The notes: a model not told the origin generated them from the letters alone. Counted from the first letter of the stretch, positions 9,427 through 18,214 are shown. The stretch is 64,000 nucleotides of DNA from Sphingobacterium sp. CZ-2 (GCF_004526235.1 NZ_CP038159.1:1550001-1614000), one strand, 5' to 3'. Numbers and translations are program-made.

Positions 9427-9933
9427 CTACTTCTCTTCCCGAACAAACTTCCCATTCAAATCAAAATAAAGATCCACATCATTCGCCAATTCCAATTCAT
9501 AACCAGTCGGTTCCTTATCAATCATATGCACGGCTACATTTCCATGATTAGTCTTTAAATAATCCTGAATAGCTGTCGGTATTGCAGATAAAGGAACATT
9601 CTTCTGATCCTCTACGCTAATCTCCATCCAATTACCATCCGCATCAAAATCCAATTCTGTTCCATCGGCCAACTTAACCTCATATAAAGTACCATCTGCA
9701 TCAGCTACCCCTTTCTTTTCGGTTTTGCTAATAGCTGTTGTCCCAAAATGCTGCTCAATAAATTTTTTAGCCGCATCAGGAATCTCTCCATTATCCATCG
9801 CTGAAGCATTGCTGTTAACAGGTTTTGTCTCCACATTACCCGCCGGATCTGTCGTAGTAACCGTTTCTTGTCTATTCTGATTATTACAGGATATCATCAA
9901 TAAAGCGAATCCTAAAACACTAAGTAACTTCAT
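9427..9933 (-). CDS. PepSY-like domain lipoprotein
   Basis: 168 residues. A lipoprotein signal ends in LLMISC, with the lipidated Cys at residue 16 (MKLLSVLGFALLMISCNNQN), so it is expected to be membrane anchored facing the periplasm. After a Thr/Asn-rich linker there are two similar halves of the kind found in the Bacteroidota PepSY-like (putative beta-lactamase-inhibitor-like) family: a helix (PDAAKKFIEQHF) followed by strands (YEVKLADGTELDFDADGNW), then again helix (IPTAIQDYLKTNH) and strands (YELELANDVDLYFDLNGKF). Such proteins are common in this phylum and their role is not established. It lies downstream of the efflux operon but 70 bases away, and is probably a separate unit. Confidence 0.8.
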   Translation of the reverse strand: MKLLSVLGFALLMISCNNQNRQETVTTTDPAGNVETKPVNSNASAMDNGEIPDAAKKFIEQHFGTTAISKTEKKGVADADGTLYEVKLADGTELDFDADGNWMEISVEDQKNVPLSAIPTAIQDYLKTNHGNVAVHMIDKEPTGYELELANDVDLYFDLNGKFVREEK

Positions 9934-10005
9934 CTTTTTTTTCTTTAATTACCTCTTATTCTTTAACATAGAATAAGATTTCTTATCCATAGAACACAGT
10001 AACCC

Positions 10006-13000
10006 CTAAATTGTTTTCTCGGATTCCACATCAATCTTTGGTGGAATCAATTTATACACCACCGGAGTCACTACCCGCGATAATAAGGTCGAACTGATCA
10101 AACCACCAATCATCACAATAGCCAATGGCGAGATCAACGGATTTGAAGACCATGCAATGGGCAACAATCCACCAATAGCCGTAAGCGATGTCAAGATAAT
10201 CGGCAAAAACCTCAACTCCCCTGCCTTTTCGATCGCCTCGTTCAACTCCACCCCTTCCCTTCGCAACTGATTAGTAAAATCAACCAAAAGAATGGTATTC
10301 TTCACCTCTATCCCGGCCAAGGCAACTATTCCGATCGTAGCCACAAAAGACAAGGTATTTCCAGTAACCAACAAGGCAATTACCGCCCCAACAATTCCCA
10401 AAGGAATCACCGACAAGACAATCAAGGTACTTTTAAACGTTTTGAATTCCAAGATCAACACCGCAATAAACATAAAAACCGTAATCATGATGATGGTTCC
10501 AAATCCACCGAAGGCCATTTCCCGGCTTTCCACCTCACCCCCCATTTCATAGCTGTACCCAGCTGGAAAAGGAAACTCATCCATCTGCTTGATCACATCG
10601 TTGATCACCTCATCATTTCCAAAACCCTTTGCAACAAAGGAATTCACGGCGACCATCCGAATCTTATCCTGGTGGTAAATATTGGCCGGGGATACTTCAA
10701 AGCTAAAGCTTGCCAACTGCGATAAAGGAATGGAAGTACCCGCTACATTATCCACAAAAACCTGCTCCAAGGTACTTAAATCAGCTTCCTTACCCCGAGG
10801 CACCGTCACTAGAATATCATACTCATTATCATCCGAATTAGGATCCGTATAAGTTCCAACCGAATACCCCGCCAATGCAATACGGATGGTCTGGTCGATA
10901 GAAGAAGTTGGCACACCTAAAGCCATCGCCTTCTCTTTATTGATATCAACCCTAATATCCGTTTTATTGTTTTTGATCGGGTTATTGACATATTCCGAAC
11001 CCGCGGTATTCTTCAACAATTCCTCTACCCGATAGGATAAGGCCTGAAGCGTATCCAGGTTTTCCCCAAATATCCGTACCTCCACCGGAGAAATAACCGG
11101 AACTCCCTGTTCGAAATCCCTCACCTCGATCTTAGCATCCAAATAAGGTGTCCATTTAGCCCGTAAAGATTCAATCAGCGCCAATTTTTCCTTATACTTT
11201 ACATCCTCATGCAATTGAACAAAAATATCCGCATAGGCCTGATCCTCACTCCCTTGTTGCATGTTGTAATACACCCGCGGATTCCCCTTCCCTACGTTAC
11301 TCGTAAAATACTTGACCGAAGGGATCTGCTTCAATTCCGCCTCGATCTGCTTGGTTATACTATCCGTTTGCTGTATGTTTGCCTGCAAAGTCGTATTGAT
11401 GTGGATCATGAACTGCGGTTTCTCCGAAGGCGGAAAGAGGCTAAAGCCTACCACCGGTATCAGCGCCAAAGATCCCAGGAAAATCGCCAAAGCAATCAAG
11501 GTTGTGCGTCCCGGATGCTTCAAGGCTTTGTCTAGGAAAACCCCATAGCTTTTATGGATAATGTTCTGCATCCCCCTTAGGATAGCATTTCCTCCTTCAT
11601 GTTCATGCGGTTTCAAAAGTTTACTCGCCAAGAAAGGCACCACCAATAACGCGATCAACATGGAACCCACCACCGATGAAATCACGGCAATAGGCATACT
11701 CCGAATAAATTCCCCCGCCATTTCCGGCATGAACACCAATGGCATAAATGCAATCACCAAGGTCACCGTACAGCCAACAACTGCCAAAGCAATCTGTTCT
11801 GTTCCTTTGATGGAGGCTTCAAATCGGCTATATCCTTCCCGCATCCATCGTTCAATATTTTCCACCACCACAATACTATCATCCACCACCAGACCCAAGG
11901 CTACCACAAAACCTACGATACTCAATTGATTAAGGGAATAACCAAAGGAATTCATGGCAATTACCCCTAGCCCCAAAGAAAGCGGGATAGCAATCATAAC
12001 CACTGCTGATGCCCTAATCCCTAAAGGAAGCAAGGTGATCAATACCAAGGTAATGGCAATGGCAAAATCAATCCCCAAGCCGCTCAGCCGTTTGTTCACA
12101 TTCTCGGCCTGATCAAAATTCAGTTGCAGATCCACATCCTTCGGTAGGCTCTCCTTGAATTTTGCCAGGACAGCCAAATATTCCTTTTGGGTGTCGGAAA
12201 TGTTCATCCCTTCTTTTTGGGCCGCATTGATCAATAAACAATGGAACCCATTCAAACGGGTCTTATGGCTTGCACTCGCGAAGGTCGGATATACATTTGC
12301 CACTTCCCGCAGCATGATATTCTTGCCACCATTACTGGAAATGATCGTATTGGAAATATCTTCTATAGCCTGGTAATTTCCCGATGTTTTTACGCTATAG
12401 GTTTGCGTACCGGCCTTTATACTTCCGGCAGGAATATTCTGGTTCTCCGTCTGCACCGCCTGAATCACGCGGTTCAAGGGGATCTTTAATTCCGCTAATT
12501 TAGCCTGATCGATATCGATTCGAACCTGTTGATCGGCTAATCCGGAAACTTCCACATTTTTTAAGGCTTTTACCTTCTCGAGTTCCTGCTTCAGCTTGTC
12601 GGATAATTCCTTCATTTTGCTGAGGGAAGCACTCTCGGAGATCAAGGCCATCTGCACCACACTTACATTCGTAGGATCAATCTTCATCACCTCCATACTG
12701 TAAATATTGTCCGGCAGACTTGGACGAGCGGCATTCAACTCCCGCACCAATTCCTGGTACTTTTCATCATAGCCCTCCCCGTACTCAAACTCCACAAAAA
12801 AGGAAGCTACAGAATTGCTAATCGAAGTTTTGATATTCTTAACATTGTCCAAGGAATAGAACCGCGTTTCCAAAGGTTTTACAATCAATTGCTCCATATC
12901 CTTTGGATTGGTTCCCGGATGGATAACAATTATGGGAAAACTAACCGCTTTCATGTCCGGGTCCTCTGCCCGGGGCATGGTCAGGATCGAACTCACCGCA

Positions 13001-13071
13001 ACCACCATAATCATCAGAACCATGATCAGGGTGAATTGATAATTCCGAATCGGATATTTTATTAAACTCAT
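10006..13071 (-). CDS. RND-family efflux permease (AcrB/HAE1-like)
   Basis: 1021-residue inner-membrane proton-driven pump, the full length expected for this family. It shows the two-fold RND plan: TM1 at about residues 13-31, a large periplasmic loop, TM2-TM6 at about 335-480, TM7 near 525, a second periplasmic loop, and TM8-TM12 near 850-1010. The proton-relay pair is visible in TM4 as GLVVDDSIVVVEN (D397, D398). It is the last gene of the tetR-tolC-mfp-rnd operon, 15 bases after the fusion-protein gene. Substrate unknown; the sequence resembles multidrug rather than CusA-type metal pumps, as no metal-binding Met cluster stands out. Control is expected through the TetR operators upstream. 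Confidence 0.95.
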   Translation of the reverse strand: MSLIKYPIRNYQFTLIMVLMIMVVAVSSILTMPRAEDPDMKAVSFPIIVIHPGTNPKDMEQLIVKPLETRFYSLDNVKNIKTSISNSVASFFVEFEYGEGYDEKYQELVRELNAARPSLPDNIYSMEVMKIDPTNVSVVQMALISESASLSKMKELSDKLKQELEKVKALKNVEVSGLADQQVRIDIDQAKLAELKIPLNRVIQAVQTENQNIPAGSIKAGTQTYSVKTSGNYQAIEDISNTIISSNGGKNIMLREVANVYPTFASASHKTRLNGFHCLLINAAQKEGMNISDTQKEYLAVLAKFKESLPKDVDLQLNFDQAENVNKRLSGLGIDFAIAITLVLITLLPLGIRASAVVMIAIPLSLGLGVIAMNSFGYSLNQLSIVGFVVALGLVVDDSIVVVENIERWMREGYSRFEASIKGTEQIALAVVGCTVTLVIAFMPLVFMPEMAGEFIRSMPIAVISSVVGSMLIALLVVPFLASKLLKPHEHEGGNAILRGMQNIIHKSYGVFLDKALKHPGRTTLIALAIFLGSLALIPVVGFSLFPPSEKPQFMIHINTTLQANIQQTDSITKQIEAELKQIPSVKYFTSNVGKGNPRVYYNMQQGSEDQAYADIFVQLHEDVKYKEKLALIESLRAKWTPYLDAKIEVRDFEQGVPVISPVEVRIFGENLDTLQALSYRVEELLKNTAGSEYVNNPIKNNKTDIRVDINKEKAMALGVPTSSIDQTIRIALAGYSVGTYTDPNSDDNEYDILVTVPRGKEADLSTLEQVFVDNVAGTSIPLSQLASFSFEVSPANIYHQDKIRMVAVNSFVAKGFGNDEVINDVIKQMDEFPFPAGYSYEMGGEVESREMAFGGFGTIIMITVFMFIAVLILEFKTFKSTLIVLSVIPLGIVGAVIALLVTGNTLSFVATIGIVALAGIEVKNTILLVDFTNQLRREGVELNEAIEKAGELRFLPIILTSLTAIGGLLPIAWSSNPLISPLAIVMIGGLISSTLLSRVVTPVVYKLIPPKIDVESEKTI

Positions 13072-13086
13072 GATCTTTGCTTTTGA

Positions 13087-14142
13087 TTATTTACGAATTT
13101 GGATAGGTGATCCGTCCTGGAGATAAGCACTCCCAGCAACGATCAATCCTTGAGCTCCCTCAAGTCCAGAACTGATCAGCACTTCATCCTTTTCCATTCT
13201 GGCGATCTTCACTGGCTGCTTTTTTGCTTTTTTGCCATCAAAGGTGACAAACACATAGCCGTCCTGCCCATCGGCATCCAGTAGGGCGCTGTATGGAATC
13301 CTCCAATAAGGTTCTTTGGAAGGCTGAACCGATTGAATAACCGAACGGCCAAATATCCCTGATGCCAATTTATAGGCAGGCTTTTCCCGCAGCTCCAAGA
13401 AGATGGTGAAAGTACCGGATTGCGAATCCAATCCTTCGGATTTCTTGGAAACCACCGCCGCCAAGGTATCATTGGGCATCGCATCGGTACTGATCTTTGC
13501 CTGATCCCCGATCTTGATCTGCGCCCATTGTTGATCTCCTACACCTACCTTCAGTTTCCAATTGGCATTGCTAGCGCCATTGACCTGTAATACCGGTGTT
13601 CCAGGACCTACAACCTGCCCATCATTCGCCAGCTTTGCCAGTACATAGCCCGAAACGGGTGAATAGATATTGGAATATTGTTGATTGAAACCCACCGATT
13701 TCACATCCTGCAAGGCTACATCCAAAGCTGTTTTGGCGTTCTGTAATTGCTCCAACGTAGCGACACTATCACGGTATAATTTGCTGGCGCGTTCATAATC
13801 CCGCCGTGCCTTCTCGACCGACAGGTTGACCTGACCTGCACGTGCATCCACCTCCGAGCTATGAACGGAGGCCAATAACTGCCCTTTCCGGACCGGATCT
13901 CCTTCTTTCACCAGAATTCGGGAGATCACCCCGCCATTCTTAAAACCCAGAATGGTCTCATCATCGGTGCTGAAAACGCCCGTTGCTTCAATTTCATTGA
14001 CCCCACCGGAGGCTTGTAAACTGATTAATTTAACGGGAATGGTATCCTGTACAGGTAATGCAGATTTCCGCTCCGAAGGTCCACATCCCACAAAAAAGAT
14101 TAAACTTGCACTTGCTATAAGAGCTGTATATAAGGTTTTCAT
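13087..14142 (-). CDS. RND efflux periplasmic adaptor (membrane fusion) lipoprotein
   Basis: 351 residues. A lipoprotein signal ends in FFVGC (Cys at residue 20), so it is an inner-membrane-anchored adaptor. The HlyD/AcrA plan is visible: a lipoyl half-domain (GGVISRILVKEGDPVRKGQ), an alpha-helical hairpin (about residues 105-150, NLSVEKARRDYERASKLYRD), the second lipoyl half (IYSPVSGYVLAKLANDGQVV), then beta-barrel and membrane-proximal domains. It bridges the RND pump and the TolC-like channel encoded on either side. The gene starts 5 bases after the tolC stop, consistent with coupled translation. Confidence 0.95.
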   Translation of the reverse strand: MKTLYTALIASASLIFFVGCGPSERKSALPVQDTIPVKLISLQASGGVNEIEATGVFSTDDETILGFKNGGVISRILVKEGDPVRKGQLLASVHSSEVDARAGQVNLSVEKARRDYERASKLYRDSVATLEQLQNAKTALDVALQDVKSVGFNQQYSNIYSPVSGYVLAKLANDGQVVGPGTPVLQVNGASNANWKLKVGVGDQQWAQIKIGDQAKISTDAMPNDTLAAVVSKKSEGLDSQSGTFTIFLELREKPAYKLASGIFGRSVIQSVQPSKEPYWRIPYSALLDADGQDGYVFVTFDGKKAKKQPVKIARMEKDEVLISSGLEGAQGLIVAGSAYLQDGSPIQIRK

Positions 14143-14147
14143 ATCGT

Positions 14148-15509
14148 TTAGTTTAAAGGGTAAGAAGCATTTTCACGTTCAAATTTTGCCAGAGCCGATA
14201 AGAGCTTAAAAGCGGCAATGTTATTTGCCAATTGGGCATTGGTGTACTGCGAGCGGGCATCGATGGTCTCGATATAGGTATTTACCCCTTCCTGAAATCC
14301 CCGAAGGATCAATCGTTGATAGGTGGCGGCAGCTTCCAGCTGTACCTTGGAGCTCTCATAATTCTTTTGCATGGCCAGCATTTCATTCTTCGACATCCTC
14401 GCCACTAATTCCAATTGCTGTTTCGCTTGTACCAATTGGTTCTGGGCTTCGGCAACAGCGATCTGGCTTTCCTGGATCTTCAGTTTATTCCGGTTTCCGG
14501 CAAAAATCGGAAAGCTCAACTGTGCACCGACCATATAATATTGCGATTGACTACTTACTTTCATTCCTTCGGCCTGGGAACCCAGATCAAGAAAAGCATT
14601 CAATTTCGGGATGTACACCTGCTTATTCATATCCAACATGGTCTCCTGGATCTGGATATTATCCTGTAGGGACTTTAATTCCTCCCGGGCAGAAATATCC
14701 ACTTGAAGGGGCTGACCCATAGTCTGAACCGCCTCCGATTTCCCTTCACTTTCTGTTATTGGCGCTTCGGCATCTCGATTCAATAAGGCATTGAAATAGT
14801 ATTGCGCATTTTTAACCTGCTGCTCCGCTTCAGCGATCTTTGCCTCCTGTTGGGCAATCTCCGCATCAGCTCGAACCACATAGGCCGGAAGTCCTTTCCC
14901 CGCATCCAATAATTTCTGGTTTACCCTTCTTCCCTCTTTAGCCAAGCTTGCCGCATTCTCATAAATAGCTTTCGCTTCTAGGGCGCTGAGGTAATTGAAA
15001 TAAGCTATTTTTATATCCTTCACCAATTCCCTTTTATATTGTTCAAGCTCCTGCTTGTTCATCTTCACCATCGTTTCCCGTATTTGTCGGTTATGTTTGA
15101 TATCCGTATTGATGATCGGCACGGAAGTCCTCACCTTGGCATCGTAATAATGTTGGGGCAAGAAATTAATCTGTTGGTTTTCGATCTGCGGGAAAGCCTG
15201 GCTCTGTGTCAACTGGTTCAGTGTGGTATACACCGGGTTCAGCATATCCCCAACCGGAAGGTCAATGGAACGACCACCATCTGCATGTGTATAGGTTAAT
15301 TCGAAAGAGATGTCGGGTAAATACATCGTCCGGGCAGCCTCCAAACCATTCATGGCCCTTTTCAGGGATAGGTTCTTGGAAACCAACGTGAGGTTACTAT
15401 CCAATCCCAATTTCACATACCTATCCAATATAGGATTCTGGGCTTTACTACTGCCCGAAATCCCCACTAAAAAGAGGCAAAGAATTAAGCATTTAAAACA
15501 TGTTTTCAT
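14148..15509 (-). CDS. TolC-family outer membrane efflux channel
   Basis: 453 residues from the ATG at 15509. An extension to 15536 would translate through the regulatory palindrome and is not preferred. A signal peptide ends in SSKAQ. The mature protein has two OEP repeats rich in long amphipathic helices (LEQYKRELVKDIKIAYFNYL near residue 170; ESQIAVAEAQNQLVQAKQQ near 355), which build the trimeric alpha-barrel channel. It works with the adaptor and RND pump downstream. It lies 32 bases after tetR, and this gap carries a second copy of the palindromic operator. Confidence 0.93.
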   Translation of the reverse strand: MKTCFKCLILCLFLVGISGSSKAQNPILDRYVKLGLDSNLTLVSKNLSLKRAMNGLEAARTMYLPDISFELTYTHADGGRSIDLPVGDMLNPVYTTLNQLTQSQAFPQIENQQINFLPQHYYDAKVRTSVPIINTDIKHNRQIRETMVKMNKQELEQYKRELVKDIKIAYFNYLSALEAKAIYENAASLAKEGRRVNQKLLDAGKGLPAYVVRADAEIAQQEAKIAEAEQQVKNAQYYFNALLNRDAEAPITESEGKSEAVQTMGQPLQVDISAREELKSLQDNIQIQETMLDMNKQVYIPKLNAFLDLGSQAEGMKVSSQSQYYMVGAQLSFPIFAGNRNKLKIQESQIAVAEAQNQLVQAKQQLELVARMSKNEMLAMQKNYESSKVQLEAAATYQRLILRGFQEGVNTYIETIDARSQYTNAQLANNIAAFKLLSALAKFERENASYPLN

Positions 15510-15526
15510 TATTAACAGTGTTAAGT
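15510..15526. promoter_or_regulatory. Imperfect TetR operator between tetR and tolC
   Basis: The stretch contains TTAAC-AGT-GTTAAGT, matching the half-sites of the perfect palindrome at 16195-16211 in 12 of 14 arm positions. It ends at the base before the tolC ATG, so bound repressor could act as a roadblock or cover a local promoter. Confidence 0.6.
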
Positions 15527-15541
15527 AAGTGATCAAATTTT

Positions 15542-16168
15542 TTATTTCGTGCTTCCCATCATTTGAACAAAAGCCTCAAAGGAGGCATACATCATGTCCT
15601 TTACGCCTTCTTGAAATCCCACCACATCAATGATCTTTTCCAGATGTTGGGTAACATGTAGGGTAACCAGTCCGTGGACCGCCGCCCAGGCCTGCATAGT
15701 GACTGCCTCTACAGTCATCCCTTTAAAATAGCCCTGCTGTTGGCATTGGGCAACGGTCATTTTCAGAAATTCCAGCACGCGTTCTCCCTCCTGCCATTGT
15801 TCACTACCACATTGCTGGTCCAGGAAATCCATGGGCTCTTTCATCATAAACATAACTTCGTAATATTCAGGATGGTCCAAGGCAAATTCAATATAATTCT
15901 TACCAACGGCCTTTAACCGTTCAAATGGATCTTCCACGACTCCCAAGGGCATAAAACGGTCACGCATCATGGTGAAACCCACCTGATGCAGTGCATAGAT
16001 CAAATCATTTTTATCTTTATAATAGAGGTAGATCGTGGTCGGACTGAAACCAATCTCTTGGGCGATCTTACGGATGGAGGTTGATTCATATCCTTGTTGC
16101 ACAAACAATTTTTTTGCTGCTTCAAGGATCAATACCTTTAAATCTTCTTTTTGTTTCTGTTTTTTCAT
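15542..16168 (-). CDS. TetR/AcrR-family transcriptional repressor of the efflux operon
   Basis: 208 residues. The N-terminal TetR helix-turn-helix domain (about residues 8-55) reads LILEAAKKLFVQQGYESTSI, then RKIAQEIGFSPTTIYLYYKD, the hallmark pattern of the family. The C-terminal part (about 60-208) is the ligand-binding, dimerising helical domain, with a WHG-like segment (AWAAVHGLVTLHVTQHLEK). It is the first gene of the efflux operon and has a perfect palindrome in its own promoter plus an imperfect one before tolC. It therefore most likely represses itself and the pump until a pump substrate binds. Inducer unknown. Confidence 0.93.
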   Translation of the reverse strand: MKKQKQKEDLKVLILEAAKKLFVQQGYESTSIRKIAQEIGFSPTTIYLYYKDKNDLIYALHQVGFTMMRDRFMPLGVVEDPFERLKAVGKNYIEFALDHPEYYEVMFMMKEPMDFLDQQCGSEQWQEGERVLEFLKMTVAQCQQQGYFKGMTVEAVTMQAWAAVHGLVTLHVTQHLEKIIDVVGFQEGVKDMMYASFEAFVQMMGSTK

Positions 16169-16187
16169 GGAGTTAGTGAATACAGAA

Positions 16188-16211
16188 CAAAACTACTTAA
16201 CACCGTTAAGT
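16188..16211 (-). promoter_or_regulatory. tetR promoter with overlapping perfect palindromic operator
   Basis: The minus-strand -7 box TAGTTTTG (16188-16195) abuts the 17-bp palindrome ACTTAACACCGTTAAGT (16195-16211; 7-bp arms, 3-bp centre). The operator therefore fills the spacer between -7 and -33, a classic repressor position. The tetR ATG is at 16168. Confidence 0.75.
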
Positions 16212-16221
16212 TTTTAAGAAG

Positions 16222-16273
16222 AATCAGTCATTTTTTTTAAAAAAAATTAAAAACTGAAAAAAAATGACTGATT
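16222..16273. repeat. Perfect 17-bp inverted repeat upstream of tetR
   Basis: AATCAGTCATTTTTTTT (16222-16238) is exactly reversed at 16257-16273, with an 18-base A/T-rich centre. It lies 11 bases upstream of the TetR operator. The stem is largely A-T, and it has no T run beyond the stem in either direction, so it is not a normal terminator. Possible roles are a cruciform or a second protein-binding site. Confidence 0.75.
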
Positions 16274-16324
16274 ATAGGGGTAAAAAGCGGTTTGATTACC
16301 GAGTTTGGAGGGAATTTAATTGTA

Positions 16325-16352
16325 ACAAAAAAGGGTAGCCTAAGCTACCCTT
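16325..16352 (-). terminator. Terminator of hsp20
   Basis: A 9-bp stem (AAGGGTAGC at 16331-16339, partner 16344-16352) is followed on the minus strand by a run of six T. It lies 22 bases after the hsp20 stop. Confidence 0.85.
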
Positions 16353-16374
16353 CATCAACTAACCACAACTAATC

Positions 16375-16818
16375 TTACTTCACCTCTATAAGTCTTTTAA
16401 CAACAATTGCTTCTTCTTTTTTACCAATTTTGATTGCCAATACGCCATCTTCGTAAGACGCATCGATATTCGCATAATCCACTACCTCTGGTAAGGTAAA
16501 TGAACGGGAGAATGAAGTATAGCTAAATTCTTTTTTGCTATAGGTTTTTCCATCTTCTACTTTCTCCTCTTTCTTCTCAACGGAAATACTGATGATATTC
16601 TTATCTACGTTGATTTTAAAATCTTCTTTTTTCAATCCAGGAGCCGCCAATTCAATTTGGAATGCCTCTGGTGATTCGGTGATGTTTACCGCAGGAACGC
16701 GGGTAACCAAACGATCACTGATGAATGAATCATTGAATAGGTTGTCGAATACGTTGTTAACGAATGGGTTTACAGCGTCTGTATTGTACGATTTTCCAGG
16801 TAATTTAATTAATGCCAT
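16375..16818 (-). CDS. Hsp20/alpha-crystallin family small heat-shock protein
   Basis: 147 residues, typical for bacterial Hsp20. An ATP-independent holdase chaperone that binds unfolding proteins in the cytoplasm. The N-terminal arm contains the FVNNVFDNLFND stretch. The alpha-crystallin domain spans about residues 40-135 (NITESPEAFQIELAAPGLKKE, FSRSFTLPEVVDYANIDASY), with the conserved A-x-x-x-n-G-V-L element seen as ASYEDGVLAIKIGKK; the C-terminus is short. The gene is monocistronic with its own terminator. It has a canonical Shine-Dalgarno sequence, rare in this phylum, and a pair of direct repeats about 110-150 bases upstream that may be a heat-shock control site. Confidence 0.95.
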   Translation of the reverse strand: MALIKLPGKSYNTDAVNPFVNNVFDNLFNDSFISDRLVTRVPAVNITESPEAFQIELAAPGLKKEDFKINVDKNIISISVEKKEEKVEDGKTYSKKEFSYTSFSRSFTLPEVVDYANIDASYEDGVLAIKIGKKEEAIVVKRLIEVK

Positions 16819-16827
16819 GTTTTAATT

Positions 16828-16833
16828 CCTCCT
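16828..16833 (-). promoter_or_regulatory. Canonical Shine-Dalgarno site of hsp20
   Basis: AGGAGG on the minus strand, nine bases before the hsp20 ATG at 16818. Other genes in the window show no comparable site. It suggests unusually strong initiation for an abundantly made stress protein. Confidence 0.7.
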
Positions 16834-16924
16834 TATTAATAATGTAATGTTTTTATTTTTTTTAATTCAAATACACTAGCTCTTGTTCAATGAACGTACC
16901 AAGTGTTATTTTCATTATTTAAAG

Positions 16925-16968
16925 GACAAATTGACAGATATTGTTTTGCAATAAAAGACAAAATGACA
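16925..16968. promoter_or_regulatory. Direct repeat GACAAAwTGACA upstream of hsp20
   Basis: GACAAATTGACA (16925-16936) and GACAAAATGACA (16957-16968) share 11 of 12 bases and are spaced 32 bp, about three helical turns. They lie upstream of hsp20 in the gap to folB. Binding of a stress regulator is inference. Confidence 0.4.
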
Positions 16969-17032
16969 TTTTAAGGGAGATTAAGCCGTAGGGATAAGGG
17001 TGTTATCCTTTGCAGTATTGCAGGAGAATCAA

Positions 17033-17401
17033 CTAATCTTTGCTGTAATGCAGGGAAACAACGGAATTCGCTAGATCACCACCGAAAGGAGGATTGGACT
17101 TACGGATCCGAACATCTATCTTTTGTACAGAAGAATAGGTTTCTACCAATTTATTAAGGATATCTTCCGCTGCGGATTCCAAAAGTTTACGGCGTGGACT
17201 CATCACTTCTACCAATATCCGATAGATTTCCTCGTAATTGATGGTGTTCTCGAGGACTTCCGAGTCGGGGTTTTTAAAAGGGAAACTTACAGAGACGGTA
17301 ACAAAGAACTCATTTCCTAAAATCTGTTCTTCTTCGTAAAATCCAATGGGAGAATAAAATCGAACGTCTTCTAGGGAAACTTGCTGGATGATTTGGGCCA
17401 T
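17033..17401 (-). CDS. folB: Dihydroneopterin aldolase
   Basis: 122 residues. Cleaves 7,8-dihydroneopterin to 6-hydroxymethyl-dihydropterin and glycolaldehyde in folate biosynthesis. The FolB tunnelling fold is recognisable: the N-terminal strand with VSLEDVRFYSPIGFYEEEQ (the Glu of the G-x-x-x-E-E region binds the pterin), INYEEIYRILVEVM in the middle, and the C-terminal VRIRKSNPPFGGD carrying the conserved Lys before the Pro-rich loop (K-x-x-P). Monocistronic as far as can be seen, divergent from the DUF1080 gene. No other folate gene is adjacent. Confidence 0.92.
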   Translation of the reverse strand: MAQIIQQVSLEDVRFYSPIGFYEEEQILGNEFFVTVSVSFPFKNPDSEVLENTINYEEIYRILVEVMSPRRKLLESAAEDILNKLVETYSSVQKIDVRIRKSNPPFGGDLANSVVSLHYSKD

Positions 17402-17476
17402 TTCTGTAAAGTTTTAATGATGGATAGCTTAAAATTAATCAATATTCTTATATTAACACAAATAAATCTAAAACCT

Positions 17477-18214
17477 ATGCTCAAACAAACGTTAATCATT
17501 TCGATGTTAGGAATGGCAGGGATCTGCCAGGCCCAAACAAAATTCCAACCACAGGATACGGAGTTTTATAGCCCTGTACCTCCTGTTGTAAAAACATTTG
17601 CCAATAAAGCGCCCAGTGATGCGATAATTTTATTTGATGGGAAGGATTTGGGGGAATGGGTAAGTGAGAAAGATGGGAAATCGCCTGCGGCTTGGACTAT
17701 ATCGAATGGGATGCTGACGGTAAAACCGCAGACCGGAGGGATTAGGACCAAAAGGGATTTTGAGGATTTTCAATTGCATTTGGAATGGCGGAGTCCGGAG
17801 GTGATAAAGGGTGAAGGCCAGGGACGGGGTAATTCTGGGGTATTCCTGCAGGGGAAGTATGAGGTGCAGGTATTGGATAATGATGATAATAAGACCTATG
17901 TGAATGGGCAGGCTGGAAGTTTATATAAGCAGAGTGCGCCATTGGTGGAAGTCAGGAAACCGGAAAATGGTTGGCATAGTTATGATATTATTTATTCGGC
18001 GCCAAGGTTTAATGAAAATGGGAGATTGATTAAGCGGGGGATGGTTACTGTTTTGCATAATGGGGTTTTGGTGCAGAATAATACGGAGCTGCAGGGAACA
18101 ACGGAGTATATTGGAATGCCAAAAATGGTAGCCCATGGAAGGGGGCCAATTGCTTTACAGGATCATGGGGATTTGGTTTCCTTTAGAAATATTTGGATAA
18201 GAGAATTGAAGTGA
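17477..18214 (+). CDS. Secreted DUF1080 (3-keto-disaccharide hydrolase) family protein
   Basis: 245 residues from the ATG at 17477. An upstream extension to 17381 would overlap folB and lacks a signal peptide at its N-terminus. The chosen start gives a clean signal peptide (MLKQTLIISMLGMAGICQAQ). The DUF1080 concanavalin-like jelly roll follows with typical signatures: ILFDGKDLGEWVSEKDGK near the start, TKRDFEDFQLHLEWRSP, GRGNSGVFLQGKYEVQVLD and PIALQDHGDLVSFRNIWI at the end. Family members cleave 3-keto-glycosides or bind glycans in the periplasm. The exact substrate is unknown and no carbohydrate operon is adjacent. Confidence 0.9.
   Translation: MLKQTLIISMLGMAGICQAQTKFQPQDTEFYSPVPPVVKTFANKAPSDAIILFDGKDLGEWVSEKDGKSPAAWTISNGMLTVKPQTGGIRTKRDFEDFQLHLEWRSPEVIKGEGQGRGNSGVFLQGKYEVQVLDNDDNKTYVNGQAGSLYKQSAPLVEVRKPENGWHSYDIIYSAPRFNENGRLIKRGMVTVLHNGVLVQNNTELQGTTEYIGMPKMVAHGRGPIALQDHGDLVSFRNIWIRELK

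Noticed and set aside
9238..9558. Plus-strand ORF with Asn-Asn-Leu repeats
   Set aside because: It runs over a terminator and antisense to the PepSY lipoprotein; the periodicity comes from the AT-rich 9-bp-multiple repeats.
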